Assembly: GCF_013347965.1 (NCBI RefSeq)
Contig: NZ_CP048810.1
Coordinates: 620,001 to 684,000 of the forward strand
DNA length: 64,000 nucleotides
From: Pseudomonas bijieensis
GTDB taxonomy: Bacteria > Pseudomonadota > Gammaproteobacteria > Pseudomonadales > Pseudomonadaceae
Direction of reading: 5' to 3'
The first letter of the stretch is position 1. Every line of letters begins with the position of its first letter. Below are positions 24,717 to 33,737 of this stretch, one piece after another. The notes beneath the pieces are model-generated. The model saw only the letters and a program-made list of their open reading frames with translations, searched no databases and was not told the origin of the DNA. The translations under genes and the position numbers were made by a program.

Positions 24717-26060
24717 ATGCCGTCGCTTTTCAAACGCTCCCTGCTGCCCAAGCTGCGCAGCTTTGCACTGACCGCCGACGCGGTGACCATCCTCGATGGC
24801 GCCGCCCAATTCCGCCGTTGCCTGCTGGAGAAAATCGCCCAGGCCACCCAACGCATCTACATCGTCGCCTTGTACCTGCAAGAGGACGAGGCCGGCCAGG
24901 AAGTCCTCGATGCCCTGCATGCCGCCAAAGCGGCGCGTCCGGAACTGGACGTGGTCGTGGTGGTGGACTGGCTGCGGGCCCAGCGTGGACTGATCGGTGC
25001 CAAGAAGCAGCCGGGCAACTCGGCGTGGTACCAGGAGCAGACCCGTACCCATGCCAGCGAAGTGCCGATCTACGGCGTGCCGGTGCAAACCCGCGAGCTG
25101 TTCGGCGTGCTGCACTTGAAAGGCTTCGTGATTGACGACTGTGTGCTCTACAGCGGCGCCAGCCTGAATAACGTCTACCTGCACAAGTTCGACAAATACC
25201 GCTATGACCGCTATCACCTGCTGCAGAACACGGCACTGGCCGATTCGATGCACCACCTGGTGCAGCACGGCCTGATCACCTCCAGGGCCGTGCATCGCCT
25301 GGACCTGCCGAACCTGCCCAGCACCCGCAGTTTGCGCAAGGACATCGGCGACCTGCGCAGTCGCCTCAAGTACGCGACGTATGACACCAGCGTTGGCAGT
25401 CTCGACAAGAGCGGCCTGTCGGTAAGCCCGTTGTTGGGGGTAGGCAAGAACAATCCACTGAGCCGGGTGATCGGTGAACTGATCGCCAGCAGCCGCCAGC
25501 AACTGACCATCTGCACCCCGTATTTCAACCTGCCCCTGGCGGTGACCCGGGAGCTCAACCGCGCCCTGGCCCGCGGGGTCAGGATCGACATCATCGTCGG
25601 CGACAAGACTGCCAACGACTTCTACATTCCGCCAAGCGAGCCGTTCAAGATCATCGCGGCGTTGCCCTACCTCTACGAAATCAGCCTGCGGCGCTTCGCC
25701 AAGCGGCATCAGCGTGCGATCGACAGCGGCCAGTTGAACCTGCACCTATGGCGTGACGGGGATAACACCTATCACCTCAAGGGCATGTGGATCGACGAGC
25801 GCTACACCTTGCTGACTGGCAATAACCTCAACCCACGGGCGTTTCGCCTGGACCTGGAAAACGCGCTGTTGCTGGACGACCCCAAGGGCGAGTTGCTTGC
25901 GCCGCGCCAGGCCGAGCTGGAGCGGATCTACCGCCACACCCAGCGGATCGGACGTTACCTGGACCTGGAAACCTTGCCGGATTACCCCGAGGCTGTGGCC
26001 AGGTTCTTGAAACGGGTCAGCCGGGTGCGGATAGAACGGCTGCTTTACCGGATCCTGTGA
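24717..26060 (+). CDS. pssA: CDP-diacylglycerol-serine O-phosphatidyltransferase, PLD type
   Basis: 447 residues from ATG 24717. Two HKD motifs of the phospholipase D superfamily are complete: HLKGFVIDD (about residue 138) and HLKGMWIDE (about 354). The flanking stretches LYSGASLNN and LLTGNNLNPRAFRLD are typical of PssA. It makes phosphatidylserine from CDP-diacylglycerol and serine at the inner membrane, the first step to phosphatidylethanolamine. The length fits the E. coli-type enzyme. Its stop overlaps the GTG start of the next regulator. Confidence 0.9.
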   Translation: MPSLFKRSLLPKLRSFALTADAVTILDGAAQFRRCLLEKIAQATQRIYIVALYLQEDEAGQEVLDALHAAKAARPELDVVVVVDWLRAQRGLIGAKKQPGNSAWYQEQTRTHASEVPIYGVPVQTRELFGVLHLKGFVIDDCVLYSGASLNNVYLHKFDKYRYDRYHLLQNTALADSMHHLVQHGLITSRAVHRLDLPNLPSTRSLRKDIGDLRSRLKYATYDTSVGSLDKSGLSVSPLLGVGKNNPLSRVIGELIASSRQQLTICTPYFNLPLAVTRELNRALARGVRIDIIVGDKTANDFYIPPSEPFKIIAALPYLYEISLRRFAKRHQRAIDSGQLNLHLWRDGDNTYHLKGMWIDERYTLLTGNNLNPRAFRLDLENALLLDDPKGELLAPRQAELERIYRHTQRIGRYLDLETLPDYPEAVARFLKRVSRVRIERLLYRIL

Positions 26061-27088
26061 ACGCTCGCGCCATGTCGAAAAAAGACACCATCTCCATCCA
26101 GTTGGTGCGTGAGGCGCTGTTGCAAAGCTGCGCTCCCGGAGCGGCCACCGATGAAGTCCTGAGCAAGGTCGGCATAGACCCTGCGTTGCTCGACGACGCG
26201 CAGGCACGGGTTCCGGCCCATGCTTATGCGCGGCTCTGGCGTTTGCTCGCCCGACGCCTGGATGACGAGTTTTTTGGCATGGACCCGCGCAAGCTCAAGT
26301 CTGGCAGCCTGGCGTTCCTCTGCCAGTGCGCCATGGCCCAGCCCTCGCTGGCGAGCGGCTTGACGGCGGGGCTGGGGTTTCTGTCGCTGATGCTCGAAAA
26401 CCTGCCGGCCCAGTGGATGCGCCAGCAAAGCCTGGCGGAGATCGTGCTGCTGGAAGACGATCAGGAACCGCGCCGGGCTTTTACCTACTTCACCTACTGG
26501 ATGATCGTCCATGGCGTGGCCTGTTGGCTGGCCGGGCGGCGCATTCCCATCCTCTCCGTCGAATTGCGCTGCTCGGCACCGGATTTCTGCGACGACTATC
26601 GGGTGATGTTCTCCCAGAACCTGCGCTTCGACCGGCCCCGAACCCGGATGATTTTCGCGGCCGAATGCCTCGACCTGCCGATCAGGCGCAACGCTGACGA
26701 GCTCAAGCGCTTCCTGGCCCAGGCGCCGGCCAACATCCTGGTCAAATACCGTAACCCGCAAAGCCTGGCCAGCCGGATCAGGCACGACCTGCGGCAGTTG
26801 CCTGCCGAACGGTGGCCGGAAACCGAGGCCCTGGCCCAGCAGTTGTGCGTGTCCGCGTCTACCCTGCGTCGACGCCTGGCGGAGGAGGGCCAGACTTACC
26901 AAGGCCTCAAGGACAGCGTGCGCAAGGACCTGGCGATCACCTGGCTGGCCGAACCCTCCATCAGTTTCGTCGAAATCGCCTCGCGCCTGGGCTTTGCCGA
27001 TGCCAGCTCCTTCTACAAGGCGTTTCGCAAGTGGTCCGGGTCCAACCCGGGGCATTATCGCAGCCTGATTCTCAACGACTCCGATTGA
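26057..27088 (+). CDS. AraC-family transcriptional regulator
   Basis: 343 residues with the long arabinose-binding-like N terminus (about 25-215) and a C-terminal double helix-turn-helix (about 240-335, LAQQLCVSASTLRRRLAEEG and FVEIASRLGFADASSFYKAF). GTG 26057 overlaps the pssA stop; ATG 26072 is a possible later start. Neither has a strong ribosome binding site, so coupling to pssA is plausible. The same architecture as the regulator at 1999-3036, but clearly divergent. Target unknown. Confidence 0.88.
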   Translation: MNARAMSKKDTISIQLVREALLQSCAPGAATDEVLSKVGIDPALLDDAQARVPAHAYARLWRLLARRLDDEFFGMDPRKLKSGSLAFLCQCAMAQPSLASGLTAGLGFLSLMLENLPAQWMRQQSLAEIVLLEDDQEPRRAFTYFTYWMIVHGVACWLAGRRIPILSVELRCSAPDFCDDYRVMFSQNLRFDRPRTRMIFAAECLDLPIRRNADELKRFLAQAPANILVKYRNPQSLASRIRHDLRQLPAERWPETEALAQQLCVSASTLRRRLAEEGQTYQGLKDSVRKDLAITWLAEPSISFVEIASRLGFADASSFYKAFRKWSGSNPGHYRSLILNDSD

Positions 27089-27118
27089 TCCCGCTGAATC
27101 TGACACCAAGAGTCTTCC

Positions 27119-27210
27119 CTGTGGCAGCGAGCTTGCTCGCGATAGCCATTTAACAATCGACATGTGTGTTAACTGACCCATCGCCATCGCGAGCAGGCTC
27201 GCTCCCACAG
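27119..27210. repeat. REPIN downstream of the AraC gene
   Basis: CTGTGGCAGCGAGCTTGC from 27119 and its inverse CATCGCGAGCAGGCTCGC to 27210, separated by about 40 bases. It lies 30 bases after the AraC stop and before the promoter region of the LPS cluster. Confidence 0.88.
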
Positions 27211-27335
27211 AGGGTGCTTGGCAGGTTGGGCTGCTCATAAAACTGTCATTTTTTTTTGATAAAAGCCTGTGCAGGTGCCGGAAAACCGGGCCATCTATCA
27301 GGGTAATGTATGCAAGTGACCGTTTTGGGCCGCGT

Positions 27336-28307
27336 ATGAGAGTACTGGTCACCGGCGTCGCAGGGTTCATCGGGTTTCATACCGCCAGGCGGTTGTGCCG
27401 CGAGGGCCATCAGGTCATCGGTATCGACAACCTCAACAGCTACTACAGCGTCGAGCTGAAACAGGCCCGACTGGCGCTGTTGGCCGAATGCCGCAACTTC
27501 CGCTTTCAGAAGCTGGATGTGGCCGACAAACAGGCGCTGCTGGATGTGTTTGCACACAATGCATTCGAGCAAGTCATCCACCTGGCGGCCCAAGCCGGCG
27601 TTCGCTACTCCATCGATAATCCCGACCTGTATGCCCAAAGCAACCTGGTGGGTTTCCTCAACGTGCTGGAGGCCTGCCGCGCCCATCGGCCGGCTCATCT
27701 GGTTTTCGCCTCGAGCAGCTCGGTGTATGGCTTGAACGACCGTCTGCCGTATGCCACGACCGACCCGGTCGATCAGCCGGTGTCTTTCTATGCGGCTACC
27801 AAGCGTGCCAATGAGCTGATGGCCCACGCCTACTCGCATCTCTACGGTACTCCCACCACCGGCCTGCGTTTCTTTACCGTGTATGGACCTTGGGGACGGC
27901 CCGACATGGCGCCGTTCAAATTCACCGACGCCATCCTCAACGGCCGCGCCATTGACCTCTACAACGAGGGCGCGATGTCGCGGGACTTCACCTATATCGA
28001 CGACATCGTCGAAGCGCTGGTGCGGCTGTTAGCGCTTCCGCCTGCCAATGAGACCGGCGTGTGCAACAAGGTCTACAACATCGGCTTCGGCGGGCCAGTG
28101 AAGCTCTTGCAGTTTGTCGAGTGTCTGGAAGAGGCACTGGGGATCGCTGCGATAAAAAATTTCTTGCCATTGCAGCCGGGCGACGTGGTCGACACGTGGG
28201 CGGACACCCGCGAGCTGGAAGAACGCGTGGGGTTTCGCCCGCAGGTCGCGGTGCCCGTCGGTGTGCAGTCGTTTGTCGATTGGTACCGCGAGTATTACCG
28301 CGTTTAA
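27336..28307 (+). CDS. NAD-dependent UDP-sugar epimerase, probably UDP-glucuronate 4-epimerase
   Basis: 323 residues from ATG 27336. A Rossmann NAD-binding motif (TGVAGFIGFHTA), catalytic serine in SSSSVYG and the YAATK pair (Y-x3-K) place it in the extended SDR epimerases. IDNLNSYYSVELKQARL is typical of UDP-glucuronate 4-epimerases, which make UDP-galacturonate. Three glycosyl-transfer genes follow, and a UDP-glucose dehydrogenase lies at 40394, so the sugar made here probably goes to the cell envelope. The exact sugar is inferred. Confidence 0.85.
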   Translation: MRVLVTGVAGFIGFHTARRLCREGHQVIGIDNLNSYYSVELKQARLALLAECRNFRFQKLDVADKQALLDVFAHNAFEQVIHLAAQAGVRYSIDNPDLYAQSNLVGFLNVLEACRAHRPAHLVFASSSSVYGLNDRLPYATTDPVDQPVSFYAATKRANELMAHAYSHLYGTPTTGLRFFTVYGPWGRPDMAPFKFTDAILNGRAIDLYNEGAMSRDFTYIDDIVEALVRLLALPPANETGVCNKVYNIGFGGPVKLLQFVECLEEALGIAAIKNFLPLQPGDVVDTWADTRELEERVGFRPQVAVPVGVQSFVDWYREYYRV

Positions 28308-28339
28308 CCCCTCACTCCTCAGCTTTTGACTGGAGCGTC

Positions 28340-29083
28340 ATGCACCAAACTCCTTATGTGTCGGTCCTTATCCCGGCAAAGAACGAAGCAGGCAACCTCA
28401 TTCCACTGTTGGAAGAAGTCCGTGTGGCGCTGGTCGGCGAGACTTTTGAAGTCATCGTGGTCGACGACGGCAGCACTGATGCCACCGCCGTTGAACTTCG
28501 GATGCTGCAAGGCAGCGGCTATCACCAATTGCGGGTGCTCAGCCATGCCCGTTCCCTCGGGCAGAGCACCTCGATCTACCATGCCGCTGAAGTGGCCCGT
28601 GGGCACTGGTTGGCGACCCTCGATGGCGATGGTCAGAACGACCCGGCCGACCTGCCGAAAATGCTCGACCTGGTGCGTGGTTCGGAGGGCACGCCTACGG
28701 GCGTCAAGTTGGTGGCCGGGCATCGGGTCAACCGTCGGGACACGGCGAGCAAGCGTTGGGCCTCGCGATTTGCCAACAAACTGCGCGCCAGCCTGCTCAA
28801 GGACCAGACGCCCGATACCGGTTGCGGCATCAAATTGATAGAGCGCGAAGCGTTCCTGCGCTTGCCGTATTTCGACCACATGCACCGATTTATTCCGGCA
28901 CTGATCCGTCGTCACAACGGCCGGATGCTGGTTCACCCGGTGAATCATCGTGAACGCGGGGCAGGGGTGTCCAACTACGGCAACCTGGACCGGGCATTGG
29001 TGGGCATTGTCGATCTGTTCGGGGTGTGGTGGCTGATAAAACGCACCCGCCTGGATATCAACGCACAAGAGACCGAGGTTTGA
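28340..29083 (+). CDS. Polyprenyl-phosphate glycosyltransferase (GT2, ArnC/DPM1-like)
   Basis: 247 residues from ATG 28340. A GT-A fold with VSVLIPAKNEAGN, VVDDGSTD and LDGDGQNDP, the nucleotide- and metal-binding motifs of the dolichyl-phosphate-mannose/ArnC group. TGCGIKLIERE follows. There are no C-terminal membrane helices, unlike ArnC itself. It would move a uronic acid or amino sugar from a UDP donor to undecaprenyl phosphate at the cytoplasmic face. The next gene starts one base after the stop. Confidence 0.9.
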   Translation: MHQTPYVSVLIPAKNEAGNLIPLLEEVRVALVGETFEVIVVDDGSTDATAVELRMLQGSGYHQLRVLSHARSLGQSTSIYHAAEVARGHWLATLDGDGQNDPADLPKMLDLVRGSEGTPTGVKLVAGHRVNRRDTASKRWASRFANKLRASLLKDQTPDTGCGIKLIEREAFLRLPYFDHMHRFIPALIRRHNGRMLVHPVNHRERGAGVSNYGNLDRALVGIVDLFGVWWLIKRTRLDINAQETEV

Positions 29084-29084
29084 C

Positions 29085-29378
29085 ATGGGCAGAGAAACGT
29101 TGTGGCTGGCCGTTGGCTTCGGAGGGCAATTGGCATTCACCGGGCGTTTTGCCCTGCAATGGCTGTACAGCGAATACAAGAAGCGCAGCATGATTCCCGT
29201 TGGTTTCTGGTACCTGAGCATCATCGGTAGCGCGCTGTTGCTGGCCTATGCCATCTACCGTGAAGATCCGGTGTTCATTGTCGGTCAGTCCTTCGGCTTT
29301 ATCGTTTACCTGCGCAATTTGCAGTTGATCGCCAAGCATCATCAGCAGGAAAACCGCGAACTGGCCGAGAAGGGCTGA
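29085..29378 (+). CDS. LAB_N-domain membrane protein
   Basis: 97 residues with about three membrane helices (roughly 5-25, 35-55, 62-82). GQLAFTGRFALQWLYSEYKK and IPVGFWYLSIIGS are the LAB_N (lipid A biosynthesis N-terminal) signature. Small members of this family lie beside ArnC/ArnT-like genes and may help flip or present the lipid-linked sugar. The gene is tightly packed between the two glycosyltransferases. Confidence 0.9.
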   Translation: MGRETLWLAVGFGGQLAFTGRFALQWLYSEYKKRSMIPVGFWYLSIIGSALLLAYAIYREDPVFIVGQSFGFIVYLRNLQLIAKHHQQENRELAEKG

Positions 29379-29382
29379 GACG

Positions 29383-30903
29383 GTGCGGATACGGTTATCC
29401 TCCTCGCGACTGGAGCTTCTGGCGTTTGTAGCGTTGGCCTTGATCCTGGTGGGCGCTGGCCTGGGCTGGCGCCAACCGATGAACGTTGATGAAGAGCGTT
29501 TCCTCGGCGTGGCCCTGGAGATGCTGCAGAACGGTTCATGGTTCATTCCCCATCGCGCCGGTGAAATCTACGCCGACAAACCGCCGCTGTTCATGTGGAT
29601 GGTGGCGTTGTTCGTGCAACTGACCCACTTGCCCAAAGTAGCCCTGTACTTGCCCGCGTTGCTGGCAGGCGCCGTCACCACTGCGTGTCTGTATGACCTG
29701 GGCCGGCGCTTGTGGGGGCGACGCGTGGGGGTGATCGCTGCGCTGTTGTTTCTCGCCACCTACCAGACTTACAGCATCCTGCGAACCGGGCAGATCGACG
29801 GTTTCCTTGCGCTCTGGACCATCCTGGGGGTCTATGGCCTGTGCCGGCATTTACTGCTCGGCCCGGCCTGGCGCTGGTACTACGTTGCCTGTGCGGCGAT
29901 GGGGTTCGGGATCATCAGCAAAGGCGTGGGGTTTCTGCCGGTGTTGATGCTGATTCCCTATGCTTATGCGCTGCGCCGGGGTTGGAAAGGCGTGGTGTCC
30001 ATGCCTGGCAAGGCAGGCGCCTGGTGGTTGGGGCTGGCCGTGGCGCTGGCAGCCATCGCGCTATGGCTTGGGCCTTTGCTGCTGATCGTGTGGCAGGGCA
30101 GCCCCGACAGCCTGGCGTACGCCCAGGAAATCCTGCTGAAGCAGACGGCTGGGCGCTATGCCAATGCCTGGGAACACCGCGAACCCTTCTGGTATTTCTT
30201 CGTCCAGGTGATTCCGAAGTACTGGTTGCCGATCTTTTTCATGCTTCCCTGGCTGGTGCCAGCCTGGCGCAAGCAGTTGCTCAAGCATGACGGTCGAGTG
30301 TTGGTGTTGCTGGGCTGGGTGCTCCTGGTGCTGTTGTTCTTCAGCCTGAGCAGTGGCAAGCGCAAGCTGTATATCTTTCCCGCATTGCCGGCCTTGATCC
30401 TGTTGGTGGCGCCGCTGGTGCCGTGGATGCTACGCCGCTGGTTTGGCTCAAGGCCGAGGGGCAGGGTGGTATTCGCCACATTGACGGCAGTGTGGCTGTG
30501 CGCCTGGCTTGTGCGCGGTTTCATCGAGCCCCACAGGGAAGGCATCAACCCCCACGAAAGCCTGATGCGTGATGTCGCGGGGCTGACTTCGAATGCCGAA
30601 TTGGTGCTCGTGGGGTGGCGTGAGGGGCATTGGCTGTTCGCCCAGCAACCCATCGTGCATTTTGGTTTCCATGACAGCCAGTCTCTGGAACGATCCGTCA
30701 CCTGGCTACGCAGCCACCCGCAGGCCTTCGCCTTGGTGCCCGCGCGGAACCTGGCCCGCTGCTATGACCCGCAAAAAGCGCGCCGGGTTGGCGGTACTTC
30801 AAGGGCCGAGTGGTTCCTGGTGGGGGCTGATGCGGATAACCAGCGCTGCCAGCCCCCGGCGCCGGAGAAGGTTTATTCATTTGCCTGGAAGCATCCCTTG
30901 TAG
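29383..30903 (+). CDS. ArnT-like (GT-C) lipid-linked glycosyltransferase
   Basis: 506 residues from GTG 29383, with GAGAAGGG upstream. About 11-12 membrane helices and a C-terminal periplasmic tail. The first periplasmic loop has the GT-C signature (MNVDEERFLGVALEM; DKPPLFMW), as in ArnT and related PMT enzymes. It probably transfers a sugar from the polyprenyl carrier to lipid A or LPS core in the periplasm. Polar (a uronic acid) rather than L-Ara4N is favoured because the neighbouring epimerase makes a uronic acid and no arn synthesis genes are present here. Confidence 0.88.
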   Translation: MRIRLSSSRLELLAFVALALILVGAGLGWRQPMNVDEERFLGVALEMLQNGSWFIPHRAGEIYADKPPLFMWMVALFVQLTHLPKVALYLPALLAGAVTTACLYDLGRRLWGRRVGVIAALLFLATYQTYSILRTGQIDGFLALWTILGVYGLCRHLLLGPAWRWYYVACAAMGFGIISKGVGFLPVLMLIPYAYALRRGWKGVVSMPGKAGAWWLGLAVALAAIALWLGPLLLIVWQGSPDSLAYAQEILLKQTAGRYANAWEHREPFWYFFVQVIPKYWLPIFFMLPWLVPAWRKQLLKHDGRVLVLLGWVLLVLLFFSLSSGKRKLYIFPALPALILLVAPLVPWMLRRWFGSRPRGRVVFATLTAVWLCAWLVRGFIEPHREGINPHESLMRDVAGLTSNAELVLVGWREGHWLFAQQPIVHFGFHDSQSLERSVTWLRSHPQAFALVPARNLARCYDPQKARRVGGTSRAEWFLVGADADNQRCQPPAPEKVYSFAWKHPL

Positions 30904-30918
30904 CGGCTGGACCGCCGT

Positions 30919-31130
30919 CATCGCGAGCAGGCTTGGACGGTCACAAAATCCAGGCTCACCACTAATCACCTGTGGGAGCGAGCCTGCTCGCGAAGACGTC
31001 CTGACAGCCGATCACGATGTAGCTGAACCACCGCTATCGCGAGTAGGCTCGCTCCCACATGAATGGTTGGGGGCTCGCCAAATCGGGGTCCACCGCAAAT
31101 TCCCTGTGGGAGCGAGCTTGCTCGCGATGA
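30919..31130. repeat. Cluster of four REP sequences
   Basis: A truncated inverted copy (30919-30934), a direct copy (30971-30995), an inverted copy (31034-31059) and a direct copy (31104-31130). They fill most of the 379-base gap between the LPS cluster and the acyl-CoA operon. The remaining bases to 31282 hold the operon promoter region, in which I recognise no clear element. Confidence 0.88.
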
Positions 31131-31282
31131 CGGCCTTACGGGCAACACATCCCTCGAACCATGGCCAAACCAGTCAAGCAACTTGATGGCTTTGACCATT
31201 GCCCCCAACGCCCTCCGGCGCGAGTATTTCCCTGCTGTCTACGGTTCCCCCAACCAATAAAAAATACAGAGGGATTCTGCTC

Positions 31283-32947
31283 ATGCGCGATTATTCGTCC
31301 GCCACGTCGCAGTTCGATTACCTGAACACCGTCAACGCCGCGCTGCACGGCTCGCTCGAGGCACTCAATGCCTGTGTCGAGTGTTGTGACCGGCACGCGT
31401 TGCCAGGGCGCATTGCCCTGTTCTGGGAGGGCCGCGACGGCAGCGACGCGACTTGGACTTACCGCGACTTGCAGGACCGCGCCGCGCGGTTCGCCAATTT
31501 CCTCCTGGCCCAAGGTGTGGGCAAGGGCGACAAAGTGGCCGGCCTGCTGCCACGCACCGCTGAACTCTTGATCGTGGTGCTCGCCACCTGGCGCATCGGG
31601 GCGGTGTATCAACCGCTGTTCACCGCGTTCGGGCCCAAGGCCATCGAGCACCGCCTCGGCAGCTCGGGCGCGCGGGTGGTCGTCACCGATGCGGTCAACC
31701 GTCCCAAGCTCAACGAAGTCGCTGGTTGCCCCACCGTGGTCACGGTCGGCGGCGAAAAAGGCCAGGGCATCGTGCGAGGCGACTACAGTTTCTGGGCCGA
31801 AGTGGCAAACCATTCCGACCAGTGCGAACCCGTGATGCTCACTGGTGAAGACCCGTTCCTGCTGATGTTCACCTCCGGCACCACGGGGCCCGCCAAGGCG
31901 CTGTCGGTACCGCTCAAGGCCATTGTCGCGTTCCAGAGCTACACCCGAGACGCGGTGGACCTGCGCCCTGAAGACGCTTTTTGGAACGTCGCCGACCCAG
32001 GCTGGGCCTACGGCATTTATTTTGGCGTGACCGGGCCGCTGGCGATAGGGCACCCCATCACGTTCTACGATGGCCCGTTCACCCTGGAAAGCACCTGCCG
32101 AGTCATCAACAAATACGGCATCACCAACCTGACCGGCTCGCCCACGGCCTATCGCCTGCTGATTGCCGGTGGCGAGCAGTTCGCCCGGTCGATCAAGGGC
32201 AAGCTGCGCATCGTCAGCAGCGCCGGCGAGCCGTTGAACCCGGAGGTGATCCGTTGGTTCGCCGACAACCTGAACGTGGTGATCCACGACCATTACGGCC
32301 AGACCGAACTGGGCATGGTGCTGTGCAACCACCACGGCCTGGAACACCCGGTGCACCTGGGCGCGGCCGGTTTCGCCTCGCCTGGCCACCGGATCGTGGT
32401 GCTGGATGAAAACCATCGCGAGCTGGGCATCGGCCAGCCCGGGATCCTTGCCGTCGATCGCAGCCAGTCGCCGATGTGCTGGTTCGCCGGCTACGAAGGC
32501 GGGCCGACCAAGGCCTTCGTCGGTGACTATTACCTGAGTGGCGACACCGTGGAACTGAACCCGGACGGCAGCATCAGCTTCGTCGGCCGCAGCGACGACG
32601 TGATCACCACCTCCGGCTACCGGGTCGGCCCGTTCGACGTGGAGAGCGCGCTGATCGAACACCCGGCGGTGGTGGAAGCGGCCGTGATCGGCAAACCTGA
32701 TCCGGAACGCACTGAGTTGGTGAAGGCTTTCGTGGTGCTCAGCGCCCAATACCGCGCCGCGCCAGAACTGGCCGAAGAATTGCGCCAGCATGTGCGCAAA
32801 CGCCTGGCGGCCCATGCCTATCCCCGTGAAATCGAATTTGTCAGCGATTTGCCGAAAACCCCAAGCGGCAAGTTGCAGCGCTTTATCTTGCGCAACCAGG
32901 AGATCGCCAAGGCCCAAGAAGCCGCGGCGCCTAACGTTTCAGCTTGA
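31283..32947 (+). CDS. Acyl-CoA synthetase (AMP-binding)
   Basis: 554 residues from ATG 31283 (AGAGGGA upstream). The adenylate-forming signature [10 protein letters not shown], the DHYGQTELG motif and the C-terminal [10 protein letters not shown] lysine region are all present. It activates a carboxylic acid to its CoA thioester with ATP. Four beta-oxidation-type genes follow with short gaps, so it likely primes a branched short-chain acid such as 2-methylbutyrate. Confidence 0.9.
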   Translation: MRDYSSATSQFDYLNTVNAALHGSLEALNACVECCDRHALPGRIALFWEGRDGSDATWTYRDLQDRAARFANFLLAQGVGKGDKVAGLLPRTAELLIVVLATWRIGAVYQPLFTAFGPKAIEHRLGSSGARVVVTDAVNRPKLNEVAGCPTVVTVGGEKGQGIVRGDYSFWAEVANHSDQCEPVMLTGEDPFLLMFTSGTTGPAKALSVPLKAIVAFQSYTRDAVDLRPEDAFWNVADPGWAYGIYFGVTGPLAIGHPITFYDGPFTLESTCRVINKYGITNLTGSPTAYRLLIAGGEQFARSIKGKLRIVSSAGEPLNPEVIRWFADNLNVVIHDHYGQTELGMVLCNHHGLEHPVHLGAAGFASPGHRIVVLDENHRELGIGQPGILAVDRSQSPMCWFAGYEGGPTKAFVGDYYLSGDTVELNPDGSISFVGRSDDVITTSGYRVGPFDVESALIEHPAVVEAAVIGKPDPERTELVKAFVVLSAQYRAAPELAEELRQHVRKRLAAHAYPREIEFVSDLPKTPSGKLQRFILRNQEIAKAQEAAAPNVSA

Positions 32948-32960
32948 ACCCAAGGAAACC

Positions 32961-33725
32961 ATGATGCAGATCGACAACAAGATTTTTCTCGTCAGCGGCG
33001 GTGCTTCCGGCCTCGGCGCGGCCACTGGTGAGATGCTGGTCAGGGCCGGCGCCAAAGTGATGCTGGTGGACCTGAACGCCGAAGCCGTGGCTGCCCAGGC
33101 GCAGAAACTGGGCTGCCAGAGCGTGGTGGCCGACATCAGTAACGAAGCCGCGGCTGAAGCGGCGGTCAAGGCTACGGTGGATGCGTTCGGGGGCCTCAAT
33201 GGCCTGGTGAACTGCGCCGGCATCGTGCGCGGCGAGAAGATCCTCGGCAAGAACGGCCCCCACGCGCTGGCGAGCTTCAGCCAGGTGATCAACGTCAACC
33301 TGATCGGCAGCTTCAACCTGCTGCGCCTGGCAGCTGCCGCGATCAGCGAAACCGAGGCCGATACCGACGGCGAGCGCGGCGTGATCATCAACACCGCTTC
33401 GGTGGCAGCCTTCGACGGCCAGATCGGCCAGGCAGCCTATTCGGCGTCCAAGGGCGCCATTGCCAGCCTGACCCTGCCGGCCGCCCGGGAACTGGCGCGC
33501 TTCGGTATCCGGGTGATGACCATCGCGCCGGGCATTTTCGAAACCCCGATGATGGCCGGCATGACCCCGGAAGTACGCGATTCCCTGGCCGCCGGCGTGC
33601 CATTTCCACCGCGCCTGGGCAAACCCGCCGAGTACGCGGCGCTGGTCAGGCATATCATTGAGAACAGCATGCTCAACGGCGAGGTGATCCGTCTCGACGG
33701 TGCCTTGCGTATGGCTGCCAAATAA
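32961..33725 (+). CDS. SDR dehydrogenase, probable 3-hydroxy-2-methylbutyryl-CoA dehydrogenase
   Basis: 254 residues. TG-type NAD motif (GGASGLG), NCAG, and the YSASKGA active site of classical short-chain dehydrogenases. The sequence [19 protein letters not shown] and the ending [15 protein letters not shown] resemble the HSD17B10 group, which oxidises 2-methyl-3-hydroxybutyryl-CoA in isoleucine breakdown. AAGGAAACC precedes two tandem ATG codons (32961 and 32964). Second gene of the operon. Confidence 0.88.
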   Translation: MMQIDNKIFLVSGGASGLGAATGEMLVRAGAKVMLVDLNAEAVAAQAQKLGCQSVVADISNEAAAEAAVKATVDAFGGLNGLVNCAGIVRGEKILGKNGPHALASFSQVINVNLIGSFNLLRLAAAAISETEADTDGERGVIINTASVAAFDGQIGQAAYSASKGAIASLTLPAARELARFGIRVMTIAPGIFETPMMAGMTPEVRDSLAAGVPFPPRLGKPAEYAALVRHIIENSMLNGEVIRLDGALRMAAK

Positions 33726-33737
33726 TCAGGAGGATTC

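Noticed and set aside
27242..27260. CTGTCAT followed by a T-run, a possible Pho box before the LPS cluster
   Set aside because: Only the first half-site matches; the second half is T-rich and unlike the consensus.
30919..31130. Regularly spaced repeats resembling a CRISPR array
   Set aside because: Repeats alternate in direction, vary in sequence and match the Pseudomonas REP palindrome; no cas genes are near.
31136..32917. 593-residue open frame on the minus strand
   Set aside because: Antisense to the acyl-CoA synthetase; no recognisable domain.
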